From contig NZ_JACJLQ010000012.1 in NCBI RefSeq assembly GCF_016902295.1, positions 1 through 64,000 on the forward strand: a stretch of 64,000 bases of DNA. Reading direction: 5' to 3'. This DNA comes from Bacteroides caecigallinarum (lineage in GTDB: Bacteria; Bacteroidota; Bacteroidia; Bacteroidales; Bacteroidaceae). The stretch's first letter is position 1. The number at the start of each line of letters is the position of its first letter. Below, piece after piece: positions 55,538 through 64,000 of the stretch. The position numbers and the translations under genes are program-made. Below the pieces are notes generated by a model. That model was given only the letters and a program-made list of their open reading frames with translations. It had not been told where the DNA came from and made no database searches.

Positions 55538-57001
55538 ATGAAAAGATTTCTAAGCTTAATCCTATTGGCCGGAATAACAATAAACGGTTTCAGCCAACGC
55601 ATACTGTCACTCGACAGTTGCAGAAACCTTGCTATCCAGAATAACAAGGAACTGCGTATCGCACAGGAGAAAATAAATGCCGCACACTATAATAAAAAGG
55701 CTGCATTTACAAACTACCTGCCTAAATTCGACATCATGGCAACCTACATGCGTACGCAAAAAGAAATTTCACTGCTAAGCGACGAGCAGAAAAATTCAAT
55801 CAGCAACATCGGTACGGCAACTGGTGCACAGTTACAACAACAATTTCAACAGATAGCAGCCGCCAATCCTATTCTCTCATCTCTTCTTGAACCTCTGCAG
55901 GGTATGATACCCGGACTTACCGCCGGCCTTAACGGAGTTGGTCAAAACCTTGTGGACGCTTTCCGTACTGATACAAGAAACATGTTTGCCGGAGCCGCTA
56001 CCTTAACCCAACCATTATTCATGGGCGGAAAAATCATCGCTTACAACAAGATTACAAAATATGCCGAACAGCTTGCCCGGATGCAGCATGCCACAGGATT
56101 GGAAGATATTATCCTGAATACAGACAAGGCTTACTGGCAGGTTGTATCACTTGTAAACAAGAAGAAACTGGCTGAAAGCTACCTAAACCTTTTGGTAACA
56201 CTCGACTCGGATATAGACAAGATGATAGCCGAAGGTGTAGCCACAAAGGCAGACGGCCTGAGCGTAAAGGTTAAGAGAAACGAGGCTGAAGTGACTTTAT
56301 TGAAAGTGGAAAACGGATTAAGCTTGTCGAAAATGGTATTATGTCAGATATGCGGGTTGCCTCTCGATACTGACATATCATTAGAAGATGAGGATATGGA
56401 AAATCTTACATTGCCTAATTTATATACAGAAAGCAATGTAAACACGGCTTTGGAGAACAGACATGAACTTAAAAGCCTTGAGCTGGCATCAGAGATATAC
56501 AGACAGAAAGTAAACGTGGTACGTTCGGAATTTCTTCCTTCGCTTGCACTTACAGCAAACTATGCTGTGACTAATCCTTCACTTGTCAACGGTTTCGAAA
56601 ACAAATTCAGAGGTTTCTGGGCAGCCGGAGTGGTATTGAAAGTTCCAGTGTTCCACTGGGGAGAAGGTATCTACAAAGTCAGAGCCGCAAAAGCTGAAGC
56701 AAACATCGCAAGATACCAGCTTGAAGACGTGAAGGAAAAAGTGGAACTTCAGGTGACACAAAGCTCATATAAGGTGAACGAAGCCACAAAACAGCTTCAC
56801 ATGGCAGAACAGAACATGGACAAGGCAGAAGAGAACCTTCGTTTCGCGACTCTTGGCTTCAAGGAAGGTGTAATACCGACAAGCAACGTACTCGAAGCAC
56901 AAACAGCCTGGCTTTCTGCACAGTCTGGCAAAATAGATGCTCAGATAGACATGAAAATGAGCGAATTATATTTACAAAAATCAATGGGAACATTAAAATA
57001 A
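55538..57001 (+). CDS. TolC-family outer-membrane efflux protein
   Basis: A 487-residue protein with a signal peptide (about 1-19, cut after GFS) and two outer-membrane-efflux repeats (about 25-240 and 280-480), mostly long helices. It forms the outer-membrane channel of the export system encoded by the next three genes; the HlyD gene starts 9 bases later. The start at 55538 is preferred over 55472 because it begins with a signal peptide. Confidence 0.92.
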   Translation: MKRFLSLILLAGITINGFSQRILSLDSCRNLAIQNNKELRIAQEKINAAHYNKKAAFTNYLPKFDIMATYMRTQKEISLLSDEQKNSISNIGTATGAQLQQQFQQIAAANPILSSLLEPLQGMIPGLTAGLNGVGQNLVDAFRTDTRNMFAGAATLTQPLFMGGKIIAYNKITKYAEQLARMQHATGLEDIILNTDKAYWQVVSLVNKKKLAESYLNLLVTLDSDIDKMIAEGVATKADGLSVKVKRNEAEVTLLKVENGLSLSKMVLCQICGLPLDTDISLEDEDMENLTLPNLYTESNVNTALENRHELKSLELASEIYRQKVNVVRSEFLPSLALTANYAVTNPSLVNGFENKFRGFWAAGVVLKVPVFHWGEGIYKVRAAKAEANIARYQLEDVKEKVELQVTQSSYKVNEATKQLHMAEQNMDKAEENLRFATLGFKEGVIPTSNVLEAQTAWLSAQSGKIDAQIDMKMSELYLQKSMGTLK

Positions 57002-57010
57002 TAAAAAGAT

Positions 57011-57997
57011 ATGGCTGATAAATCACAACACAGCAACGTTTTGCTGGCATTTTTCACATTGGTGGCTGCTATAGTCATCGTTAGCGTTATTGGATTCTTC
57101 ACTCTTGGTAAAGGTCCGGAAATCATACAGGGACAGGCTGAAGCTACCGAATACAGGGTTTCAAGCAAGGTACCGGGACGTATTTTGAAATACTTCGTAA
57201 CAGAGGGTGATCAGGTAAAAGCCGGCGACACACTTGCCATACTTGAGGCACCGGACGTGATGGCCAAACTGATGCAGGCTCAGGCAGCAGAACAGGCTGC
57301 ACTTGCCATGAACCAGAAAGCAAACAAAGGAACTCGTGCCGAACAGCTTCAGGCCGCATTCGAAATGTGGCAGAAGGCTAAAGCCGGTCTGGAAATAGCT
57401 GAGAAATCTTATAATAGAGTAAACAATCTGTTTGAGCAGGGAGTGGTTTCAGAACAAAAAAGAGACGAGGCTAAAGCCCAGTACGAAGCAATGAAAGCTA
57501 CAGAAAAGGCTGCAAACGCACAATACACAATGGCAAAGAACGGAGCTCAGGCAGAAGATAAGGCTATGGCTGCCGCTCAGGTGGAACGCGCTAAAGGTGC
57601 TGTGGCTGAGGTATCATCTTATATAAACGAGACTTATCTTGTAGCATCTGCAGACGGCGAAGTAACTGAAATTTTCCCTAAAGTGGGCGAACTGGTCGGT
57701 ACAGGAGCACCAATCATGAATGTTGCACAGATGGATGATATGTGGGTTACATTCAACGTAAGAGAAGATTTACTTAAGGACTTCACTGTTGGTGGAGAAA
57801 TAAAGGCTTACATTCCTGCACTTGAAAAAGATGCCGTACTAAAAGTTTACTATATGAAGGACTTGGGAAGCTATGCCGCATGGAAAGCAACAAAGACTAC
57901 AGGACAGTTCGACCTCAAGACTTTTGAGGTAAGAGCAAAAGCTGTTGAGACTGTAGAGAACCTGCGTCCTGGAATGTCTGCCATAATTGAAAAATAA
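57011..57997 (+). CDS. HlyD-family periplasmic adaptor
   Basis: A 328-residue membrane-fusion protein: membrane anchor (about 10-32), biotinyl-lipoyl-like halves (YRVSSKVPGRILKYFVTEGD about 47-67; YLVASADGEVTEIFPKVGEL about 205-225), a helical hairpin between them and a C-terminal beta-barrel. It links the ABC-2 permeases to the TolC channel. Confidence 0.92.
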   Translation: MADKSQHSNVLLAFFTLVAAIVIVSVIGFFTLGKGPEIIQGQAEATEYRVSSKVPGRILKYFVTEGDQVKAGDTLAILEAPDVMAKLMQAQAAEQAALAMNQKANKGTRAEQLQAAFEMWQKAKAGLEIAEKSYNRVNNLFEQGVVSEQKRDEAKAQYEAMKATEKAANAQYTMAKNGAQAEDKAMAAAQVERAKGAVAEVSSYINETYLVASADGEVTEIFPKVGELVGTGAPIMNVAQMDDMWVTFNVREDLLKDFTVGGEIKAYIPALEKDAVLKVYYMKDLGSYAAWKATKTTGQFDLKTFEVRAKAVETVENLRPGMSAIIEK

Positions 57998-58008
57998 ATA
58001 AACTGAAT

Positions 58009-59181
58009 ATGTCGAATACCGCCTATAGATTAATAAAGATAATGAGGCGAGAGGCGCTCCGTATTGCTACAAAACCTATGTATCTGTTTTGTATGATTAT
58101 AGCACCTATACTCTGTTATGTGTTTTTCGCCACTCTTATGAGTAACGGATTACCTACAGACATGCCTGCCGGAGTGGTGGACCTCGACAATACATCTACC
58201 ACAAGAAACATTATCAGAAACCTGGATGCATTCCAGCAAACAAAAATAGTGGCACATTACAGTAGTGTGGCAGAAGCGAGAAAAGCCATGCAGAAGGGAG
58301 AGATATATGCTTTCTATTACATTCCTGAAGGAACAACCGAAGAGACTTTGGCAAGCAGACAACCTAAGGTATCGTTTTATGCCAACTATTCATATCTAAT
58401 TGCCGGCTCGCTGATATACAGGGACATGAGAACTATGTCCGAACTGGCAGGAGGAGCTGTAGGAAGAGCGACGCTATATGCCAAAGGAGCTACAGAAGAC
58501 CAGGCTATGGCATTTCTGCAACCGATAGTTATAGAGACTCACGCCATCAGCAATCCCTGGCTGAATTATTCCATCTATCTGTGTAACACTCTTTTCCCTG
58601 GTGTGCTTATGCTGCTGATATTCATGACCACAGCATACACATTAGGAACGGAGATAAAGGAAAATACAGGAAAAGAACTTATGGCACTGGCAGACAATTC
58701 CATAGTTATGGCGCTAATAGGAAAGATTCTTCCTCAGACACTGATATTCTTTATTATGGCAACATTCCATAATATTTATCTGTACGGATTTCTGCATTTC
58801 CCATGTCACGGAGGAATCTTCTCTATGATAATGGCAGGACTGCTGCTTGTATTGGCGTCGCAGTCTGTAGGCATTTTCTTCTACGGTTTGTTCGGTTCGA
58901 TGCGTCTTGCCCTCAGTGCGGCATCACTGTGGGGAGTACTGTCATTCTCCATTTCAGGATTTACATTCCCTGTGATGGCAATGCACCCTACCCTCCAGGC
59001 TCTGAGCAACCTGTTCCCGTTGAGGCACTACTTTCTGCTATACGTTAACCAGGCACTGAACGGTTACCCTATAATCTATGCCTGGCATTCGGTAGTTGCA
59101 CTAATGCTGTTCCTGCTATTGCCTTTCTTTGTACTGAAGAAACTAAGGCAGATTATGGAAACATACGTATATCTCCCTTAA
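58009..59181 (+). CDS. ABC-2-type transporter permease, first copy
   Basis: A 390-residue inner-membrane protein: one membrane segment near the N-terminus (about 24-44), a large periplasmic domain (about 45-185), then five segments (about 190-385), as in ABC2_membrane_3 proteins of the YhhJ kind. It is a paralogue of the next gene, and the two probably form a heterodimer. No ATPase gene is in the operon. Confidence 0.9.
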   Translation: MSNTAYRLIKIMRREALRIATKPMYLFCMIIAPILCYVFFATLMSNGLPTDMPAGVVDLDNTSTTRNIIRNLDAFQQTKIVAHYSSVAEARKAMQKGEIYAFYYIPEGTTEETLASRQPKVSFYANYSYLIAGSLIYRDMRTMSELAGGAVGRATLYAKGATEDQAMAFLQPIVIETHAISNPWLNYSIYLCNTLFPGVLMLLIFMTTAYTLGTEIKENTGKELMALADNSIVMALIGKILPQTLIFFIMATFHNIYLYGFLHFPCHGGIFSMIMAGLLLVLASQSVGIFFYGLFGSMRLALSAASLWGVLSFSISGFTFPVMAMHPTLQALSNLFPLRHYFLLYVNQALNGYPIIYAWHSVVALMLFLLLPFFVLKKLRQIMETYVYLP

Positions 59182-59195
59182 CACCCTATTGAATT

Positions 59196-60455
59196 ATGAA
59201 ACATCAACCGTTTAGAAATATTGTCCGTCAGGGTATTTCAAGTCTGTTCCATATTTGTGCCCGAGAATTGAAGAATGTATTCAAGGATCAGGGGGTACTT
59301 ATATTCTTCATTCTTGTCCCTCTGGCATACCCTCTGGTCTATGCATTTATATATACACAAGAAGTGGTAAGGGATGTTCCTGCTGCCGTGGTCGACAACA
59401 GCCGTTCGTCGTTGAGCAGGGAATTCATACGAATGGTAGACGCCACTCCTGACATCAAGGTACAGTCCTATTGTGCCGACATGGAGGAGGCACAGAACCT
59501 TATCGAAGAAGGAAGGGTGTATGGAATAATATACATTCCCGAAGAATTCGCGCGAAATATCTCACAAGGGAAACAGACTTCGGTAAGTATCTTCAGCGAC
59601 ATGAGCGGTTTGCTATATTACAAGTCTCTGCTTATGGCTACCACCAATGTGTCACTCGACATGAATAAGGATATAAAAATCCAGCGAATGGGAAATACCA
59701 CCGCACGCCAGGATGAAATAAGTACTGCCCCGCTGGAATACGAAGAAGTGTCACTGTTCAATCCGCAGGACGGCTTTGCCAGTTTCCTTATACCAGCCGT
59801 TCTGGTGCTGATAATCCAGCAGACATTGCTACTTGGAATAGGACTTTCTGCGGGAACTGCAAGGGAGACAAACAAATTTCAGGACCTAGTTCCGTTAAGC
59901 AGAAAATATAATGGAACATTACGAATAGTTTTAGGAAAATCTTTGGCATATTTCCTGATATATGCCATTGTATCTGCATACGTGCTGTGTGCCGTTCCTA
60001 AAATGTTCAGCCTGGTTCAGTTGCCGGATCCTATAACTTTATTGTTATTCATGCTTCCGTATCTGCTGGCTTGTATCTTCTTTGCCATGACATGTTCCAT
60101 ATTCATACATCACCGTGAATCGTGTATGATGATATATGTATTTACATCTGTACCTCTGTTGTTTATTTCAGGTATATCATGGCCTGGAGCTGCCATTCCG
60201 GATTTCTGGAAGGTTGTTTCATGGATATTCCCTTCTACATTCGGCATAAACGGATTCGTGAGAATCAACAGCATGGGAGCTACCCTGTCTGACGTACTTC
60301 CGGAATTCAGGGCATTGTGGCTACATACCGGAATATATTTCATAACTACCTGTATAGTTTATCGCAGACAAATACAGATAAGCCACAGACATGTGGAAGA
60401 GAAACTGAAAAAAGCAAGGAAACATTTCAGGCTTATCAAAAAGGCAGAGAATTGA
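59196..60455 (+). CDS. ABC-2-type transporter permease, second copy
   Basis: A 419-residue inner-membrane protein with the same layout as the preceding permease: N-terminal segment (about 32-54, FFILVPLAYPLVYAFIY), periplasmic domain (about 60-195), then five or six segments and a basic cytoplasmic C-terminus. Last gene of the efflux operon. Confidence 0.9.
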   Translation: MKHQPFRNIVRQGISSLFHICARELKNVFKDQGVLIFFILVPLAYPLVYAFIYTQEVVRDVPAAVVDNSRSSLSREFIRMVDATPDIKVQSYCADMEEAQNLIEEGRVYGIIYIPEEFARNISQGKQTSVSIFSDMSGLLYYKSLLMATTNVSLDMNKDIKIQRMGNTTARQDEISTAPLEYEEVSLFNPQDGFASFLIPAVLVLIIQQTLLLGIGLSAGTARETNKFQDLVPLSRKYNGTLRIVLGKSLAYFLIYAIVSAYVLCAVPKMFSLVQLPDPITLLLFMLPYLLACIFFAMTCSIFIHHRESCMMIYVFTSVPLLFISGISWPGAAIPDFWKVVSWIFPSTFGINGFVRINSMGATLSDVLPEFRALWLHTGIYFITTCIVYRRQIQISHRHVEEKLKKARKHFRLIKKAEN

Positions 60456-60511
60456 TAATAAGTTCATCTTTATTAACTATTCATCTTATAGTTATAAGAG
60501 ATAATACTATT

Positions 60512-60552
60512 AGCTTTGCAAATGGTTTAAAAAACGTTTGCAAAGCTTTTTT
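60512..60552 (+). terminator. terminator of the efflux operon
   Basis: AGCTTTGCAAA (60512-60522) with TTTGCAAAGCT (60537-60547), 14-base loop, then T residues. It lies 7 bases before the start of the next gene, so it may also affect that gene. Confidence 0.85.
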
Positions 60553-60558
60553 ATTTGT

Positions 60559-61959
60559 ATGAATCAGATGAACAGAATCAAACTTTACTTCATATTAATA
60601 TTACTATTCACATCTTCATTTTTAAGTGCCAGTTCTACCATTAATAGCATAAAGGGAGATGAAAAAACTAAATTCAAAGTAGAAATAAGGAATTCTATAG
60701 GCGATCCACAAACAAATGTTTTCCTCAAGATTACCGGAAGAAGCGAAGTTTTTAAAGCTGATTCTTGTGGAATTATCAATTTCGAATATGATATTCCGGA
60801 AAGCTATTCACGAACTGCAAGTATTTACCTTGATGAGGACCCTAAAATTCCTGAAAAGACGTTTACTCTTGACAAAAACAATACATATTTGGATTTCTGT
60901 ATAGATTCAAAAAGTGACATTCTTAGATTTAAACAGGATAACAGTACATTCTATATTGAAGGTATTGTTACTGACGAAAAGGGTGAACCTATTACAGGTG
61001 CTACCGTGAGCATACAAGGTACAGGAAGACACACATTTACAGATGAGATTGGTCTGTTTTCTATTGATGCGGATTTCAACCATTACATAATTATCAGGGC
61101 AGATGGAATGGAAAATCTGTCAATGACTGTCAGTCCTTTTCTTATGAATCAGCACGATGCATACAACATTGTAATGCGTAAGAAAAGTGGAGAAAAAATA
61201 TACTCCAGCGTAGAAACCATGCCACAATATCCTGGTGGGATGAAATATTTCAAAAGATATATAGACCGAAATCTGAAATATCCTGAAGAAGCAAAAAAGA
61301 ATAAAATTGAAGGTGTGGTTGTTATGCAGTTCGTCGTTGAGAAAAACGGTGACATAACAAATCCAAGAGTCATGAGAAGACTTGATGAGTCACTTGATTC
61401 TGTAGCAATGAACTTGATAAAAGGAATGCCAAGATGGATTCCGGCATCGGACTATGGGATTAAGGTAAGATGTAAATACTCAGTACCTATAGCCTTCAAG
61501 ATACCGGTTCCAAAGCCCGTTGTAGTTGATAGTATTCCTATAAAAGGAAAGGCGCTTGCCGATAGCACTACAATTGTACAAGACAGCATTATAATGAAAC
61601 CTGACACACTTGCGACTGACAGCCTGATTACTAAAACCATCATTAATGACAGTATAACTAATGACAGCGTTATTATAACAAACGATTCTATAGCTAACGA
61701 TTCTACTTTAATAAAGAAAGAGATAGATAATGATAGAGTAATCAAGGACAATAAGACTAAAGTAAAGAAAAGAAACATTTTCGTAAGATTTTTCAGATGG
61801 TTGTTCGGAATAAAAGACAAAGAAGATAAAACCATTGAAAATGAAAAAATAAATGTACCGGACGATGAAGAAAGTAAAATCGAATCATCTGATATTGATG
61901 ATAAAGACAGACCGGAAAAAGAAAAAATAGCAACAGTAAACGAAGAAGAAAAAATTTAA
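60559..61959 (+). CDS. TonB C-terminal-domain protein with carboxypeptidase-regulatory-like domain
   Basis: A 466-residue protein with a signal peptide (about 1-24). An N-terminal beta domain is followed by a CarboxypepD_reg-like domain (about 134-205, GIVTDEKGEPITGATVSIQG) and a TonB C-terminal domain (about 218-318, PQYPGGMKYFKRYI, YPEEAKKNKIEGVVVMQFVV). The last 145 residues are low complexity with repeated NDS(I/V/T) and DS units and an acidic-basic end. It lacks the N-terminal membrane anchor and Pro-rich stalk of a true TonB. The start at 60559 follows the terminator; 60568 is also possible. Confidence 0.78.
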   Translation: MNQMNRIKLYFILILLFTSSFLSASSTINSIKGDEKTKFKVEIRNSIGDPQTNVFLKITGRSEVFKADSCGIINFEYDIPESYSRTASIYLDEDPKIPEKTFTLDKNNTYLDFCIDSKSDILRFKQDNSTFYIEGIVTDEKGEPITGATVSIQGTGRHTFTDEIGLFSIDADFNHYIIIRADGMENLSMTVSPFLMNQHDAYNIVMRKKSGEKIYSSVETMPQYPGGMKYFKRYIDRNLKYPEEAKKNKIEGVVVMQFVVEKNGDITNPRVMRRLDESLDSVAMNLIKGMPRWIPASDYGIKVRCKYSVPIAFKIPVPKPVVVDSIPIKGKALADSTTIVQDSIIMKPDTLATDSLITKTIINDSITNDSVIITNDSIANDSTLIKKEIDNDRVIKDNKTKVKKRNIFVRFFRWLFGIKDKEDKTIENEKINVPDDEESKIESSDIDDKDRPEKEKIATVNEEEKI

Positions 61960-61977
61960 CATTAAATATTTTTACGC

Positions 61978-64000
61978 ATGAAAAGATTATTCACTTTATT
62001 GCTGATGATTGTCGGATTGACATTCGGCATACAAGCAGAAAAGGTAACACTAAAGGATGTGGCAAACGGTACGTACCGGGCAAAAAGCATATATGGCTTA
62101 AGACCAATGCTTGACGGTGAACATTATACCCAAATCAGTTCAGACAAAAAAAGAATTGTTAAATATTCATTCAAGACAGGAAAAGAAGTAGGTACTGTTT
62201 TCGATGTAACTACAGCAAGAGATTGTAACATCAAATCATTCGACGATTATATAATGTCGCCGGATGAAAAACTAATCCTTATTCAGACTGAGACAAAGCC
62301 AATCTACAGACGTTCATTCACAGCTGAATATTATATCTACAATGTTAAAAATAATAAGATAGAGCCACTTTCAAAAAATGGCCCCCAGCAGGTTCCGCTT
62401 TTCTCACCGGACGGTTTCCAGATAGCATTCGTCAGAAACAATAATATTTTTCTTGTCAAACTGTTGTTCGGTAATAGCGAATCACAAGTTACAAAAGATG
62501 GTGAATACAATAAAATACTGAACGGAATTCCGGATTGGGTGTATGAAGAAGAATTCGGCTTCAACAGAGCTTTTGAATTCAGCGCAGACAGCAAGATGAT
62601 TGCATATATAAAATTCGATGAGAGTCAGGTTAAACAATTCTCTTTCCCATGGTATAAAGGAATGGCACCGGAAAAGAGTGAATACGAATACTACCCGGGA
62701 GCTTACGAATACAAATACCCTAAAGCAGGCGAAATTAATTCAAAAGTTACAGTTCATAGCTTTGACATAAAAAGCAAGGTGACAAGAACAATGGACCTGC
62801 CATTGGATAATGATGGATATATTCCTCGTATAAAGTTCACCTCAGATCCTGAAAAACTGGCTATTATGACGCTGAACCGCCATCAGAACAGATTCGATAT
62901 GTATATGGCAAACCCAAGAAGCGGAATCTGTAAACTGACTATCAGAGACGAAGCAGAACAGTATATAAAAGAGCCGGCCTATTCTAATATTGAGTTTTAT
63001 GACGAAAATATAGTACTTATGAGCGAAAGGGACGGTTATAACCATCTTTACTTATATACTATAGGCGGAAACCTTGTAAAACAAATTACTAAAGGCCAAT
63101 ACGAGGTGACTGATTTTCTCGGATGGGACCAAAAGACAAACGAATTCTACTATAGAGGATATAACAACAGCCCTCTTAGAACAGCCATATTCAAGGTTAA
63201 CAAGAAAGGAGAAGTAACCAAACTTTCGAATAGAGAAGGTACTAACAATGCTATTTTCAGCAACAATATGATGTATTACATTAATACTTTCTCTAATATG
63301 ACTACTCCTACCCTTATCACCATCAATAACAATAAGGGAAAAGAAATAGTTACCTTGCTTGACAACAACGAGCTTAAAGAACAGACCAAATCATTAAACA
63401 TGCCACAGAAGGAATTCTTCACATTCAAAACAAGCAATGGAACTGAGCTGAACGGATGGATAATGAAACCTGTAAATTTCAATCCTTCAAAAAAATATCC
63501 TGTAATAATGCACCAATACAGCGGTCCAGGCTCACAACAAGTTCTCGATAAATGGGGAATAGGAAGTTTTGGCGATGGAGGTATGTTCGAAGCATATATG
63601 TGCGATAAAGGATACATCATGGTATGTGTTGACGGACGTGGAACAGGTGGACGCGGAGCAGAATTCGAAAAATGTACATATATGTATCTTGGAGTAAAAG
63701 AAGCAGAAGACCAGGTAGAAACAGCCAGATATCTTAGCTCACTTCCATTCGTTGACGGAAAGAGAATAGGTATATGGGGATGGAGTTTCGGAGGCTACAA
63801 TACATTAATGTCAATGAGTGACGGTAGCGGAGCATTCAAAGCCGGAGTTGCCATTGCGGCACCAACCTGCTGGAAATATTACGATACAGTCTATACTGAA
63901 AGATTTATGCGTACACCTAAAGAAAACGGTGAAGGCTATGAAGCAGGTTCTGCCATAAGCAGGGCAGCAAACCTTAAAGGTAATCTTTTGCTTATACACG
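61978..64000 (+). CDS. S9 dipeptidyl-peptidase IV-family serine peptidase (3' end outside the window)
   Basis: A frame open from the ATG at 61978 to the window edge, 674 codons. Signal peptide about 1-20 (cut after IQA), DPP-IV beta-propeller (about 35-440; DWVYEEEFGFNRAF near 185-198 supplies the Glu pair that binds the substrate N-terminus) and catalytic domain with Ser603 in GWSFGGY. The acid and His lie beyond the edge. This matches true DPP-IV more closely than the S9 protein at 35266-37521. It lies 18 bases after the TonB-domain gene and is likely cotranscribed. Confidence 0.93.
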   Translation, partial: MKRLFTLLLMIVGLTFGIQAEKVTLKDVANGTYRAKSIYGLRPMLDGEHYTQISSDKKRIVKYSFKTGKEVGTVFDVTTARDCNIKSFDDYIMSPDEKLILIQTETKPIYRRSFTAEYYIYNVKNNKIEPLSKNGPQQVPLFSPDGFQIAFVRNNNIFLVKLLFGNSESQVTKDGEYNKILNGIPDWVYEEEFGFNRAFEFSADSKMIAYIKFDESQVKQFSFPWYKGMAPEKSEYEYYPGAYEYKYPKAGEINSKVTVHSFDIKSKVTRTMDLPLDNDGYIPRIKFTSDPEKLAIMTLNRHQNRFDMYMANPRSGICKLTIRDEAEQYIKEPAYSNIEFYDENIVLMSERDGYNHLYLYTIGGNLVKQITKGQYEVTDFLGWDQKTNEFYYRGYNNSPLRTAIFKVNKKGEVTKLSNREGTNNAIFSNNMMYYINTFSNMTTPTLITINNNKGKEIVTLLDNNELKEQTKSLNMPQKEFFTFKTSNGTELNGWIMKPVNFNPSKKYPVIMHQYSGPGSQQVLDKWGIGSFGDGGMFEAYMCDKGYIMVCVDGRGTGGRGAEFEKCTYMYLGVKEAEDQVETARYLSSLPFVDGKRIGIWGWSFGGYNTLMSMSDGSGAFKAGVAIAAPTCWKYYDTVYTERFMRTPKENGEGYEAGSAISRAANLKGNLLLIH

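Overview
The window looks like chromosomal DNA of a Bacteroidales bacterium, most likely a gut Bacteroides/Phocaeicola/Prevotella relative. The evidence is the set of genes (fimbrillin-like protein, PCMD protein, DUF4199/DUF6452/DUF6048 proteins, S9 dipeptidyl peptidases, NADP-type glutamate dehydrogenase, split his operon), the almost complete lack of Shine-Dalgarno sites, and many promoters of the Bacteroidetes type (TTTG or TTG, about 19-20 bases, then TAnnTTTG). I cannot name the species from the sequence alone.

Left part (1-10.2 kb): a divergent promoter region with a LacI-type regulator and an NhaC-family antiporter; two identical tRNA-Arg(TCT) genes; an alpha/beta hydrolase with a Cys nucleophile; an O-acetyltransferase divergent from an AraC regulator; an OPT-family oligopeptide transporter followed by a secreted esterase; rpsP; and an orphan sigma factor. 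The 10.3-17.1 kb stretch is a translation cluster on the minus strand: ruvX, def, a TPR protein, thrS, infC, rpmI, rplT, ending in a 6S RNA (Bacteroidales-1 type) with its own promoter and terminator. From 17 to 24 kb come envelope proteins (PCMD, SPOR, YtxH/holin group, LemA/TPM pair), then aroC and an M20 peptidase.

A visibly AT-rich HaeIII-like restriction-modification cassette lies at 24.4-27.9 kb: endonuclease, cognate C5 methyltransferase, and a second, diverged C5 methyltransferase with a 165-residue C-terminal extension of unknown function. It is followed by a large PEP/pyruvate-binding-like protein with receiver domains, pepD, an EEP-family hydrolase, a Skp-like protein, thioredoxin, a dipeptidyl peptidase and an MltF-like lytic transglycosylase.

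The hisGDCB operon (40.1-44.5 kb) is preceded by a complete transcription attenuator: a 16-codon leader peptide with five consecutive His codons, an antiterminator and a terminator. After it come a small RNA candidate and an SRP RNA that abuts tRNA-Thr on one minus-strand transcript. The rest holds DUF4199, a glycosyltransferase, mntP, apbE, gdhA, a fimbrillin-like protein, an S41 protease, a TolC/HlyD/ABC-2 efflux operon, a TonB-domain protein, and a second dipeptidyl peptidase cut by the window end.

The least explained structure is a family of intergenic arrays, each made of four units of exactly 22 bp, found at three loci (4.1, 21.7 and 49.6 kb). Each array starts 26-50 bases after a stop codon, between codirectional genes.
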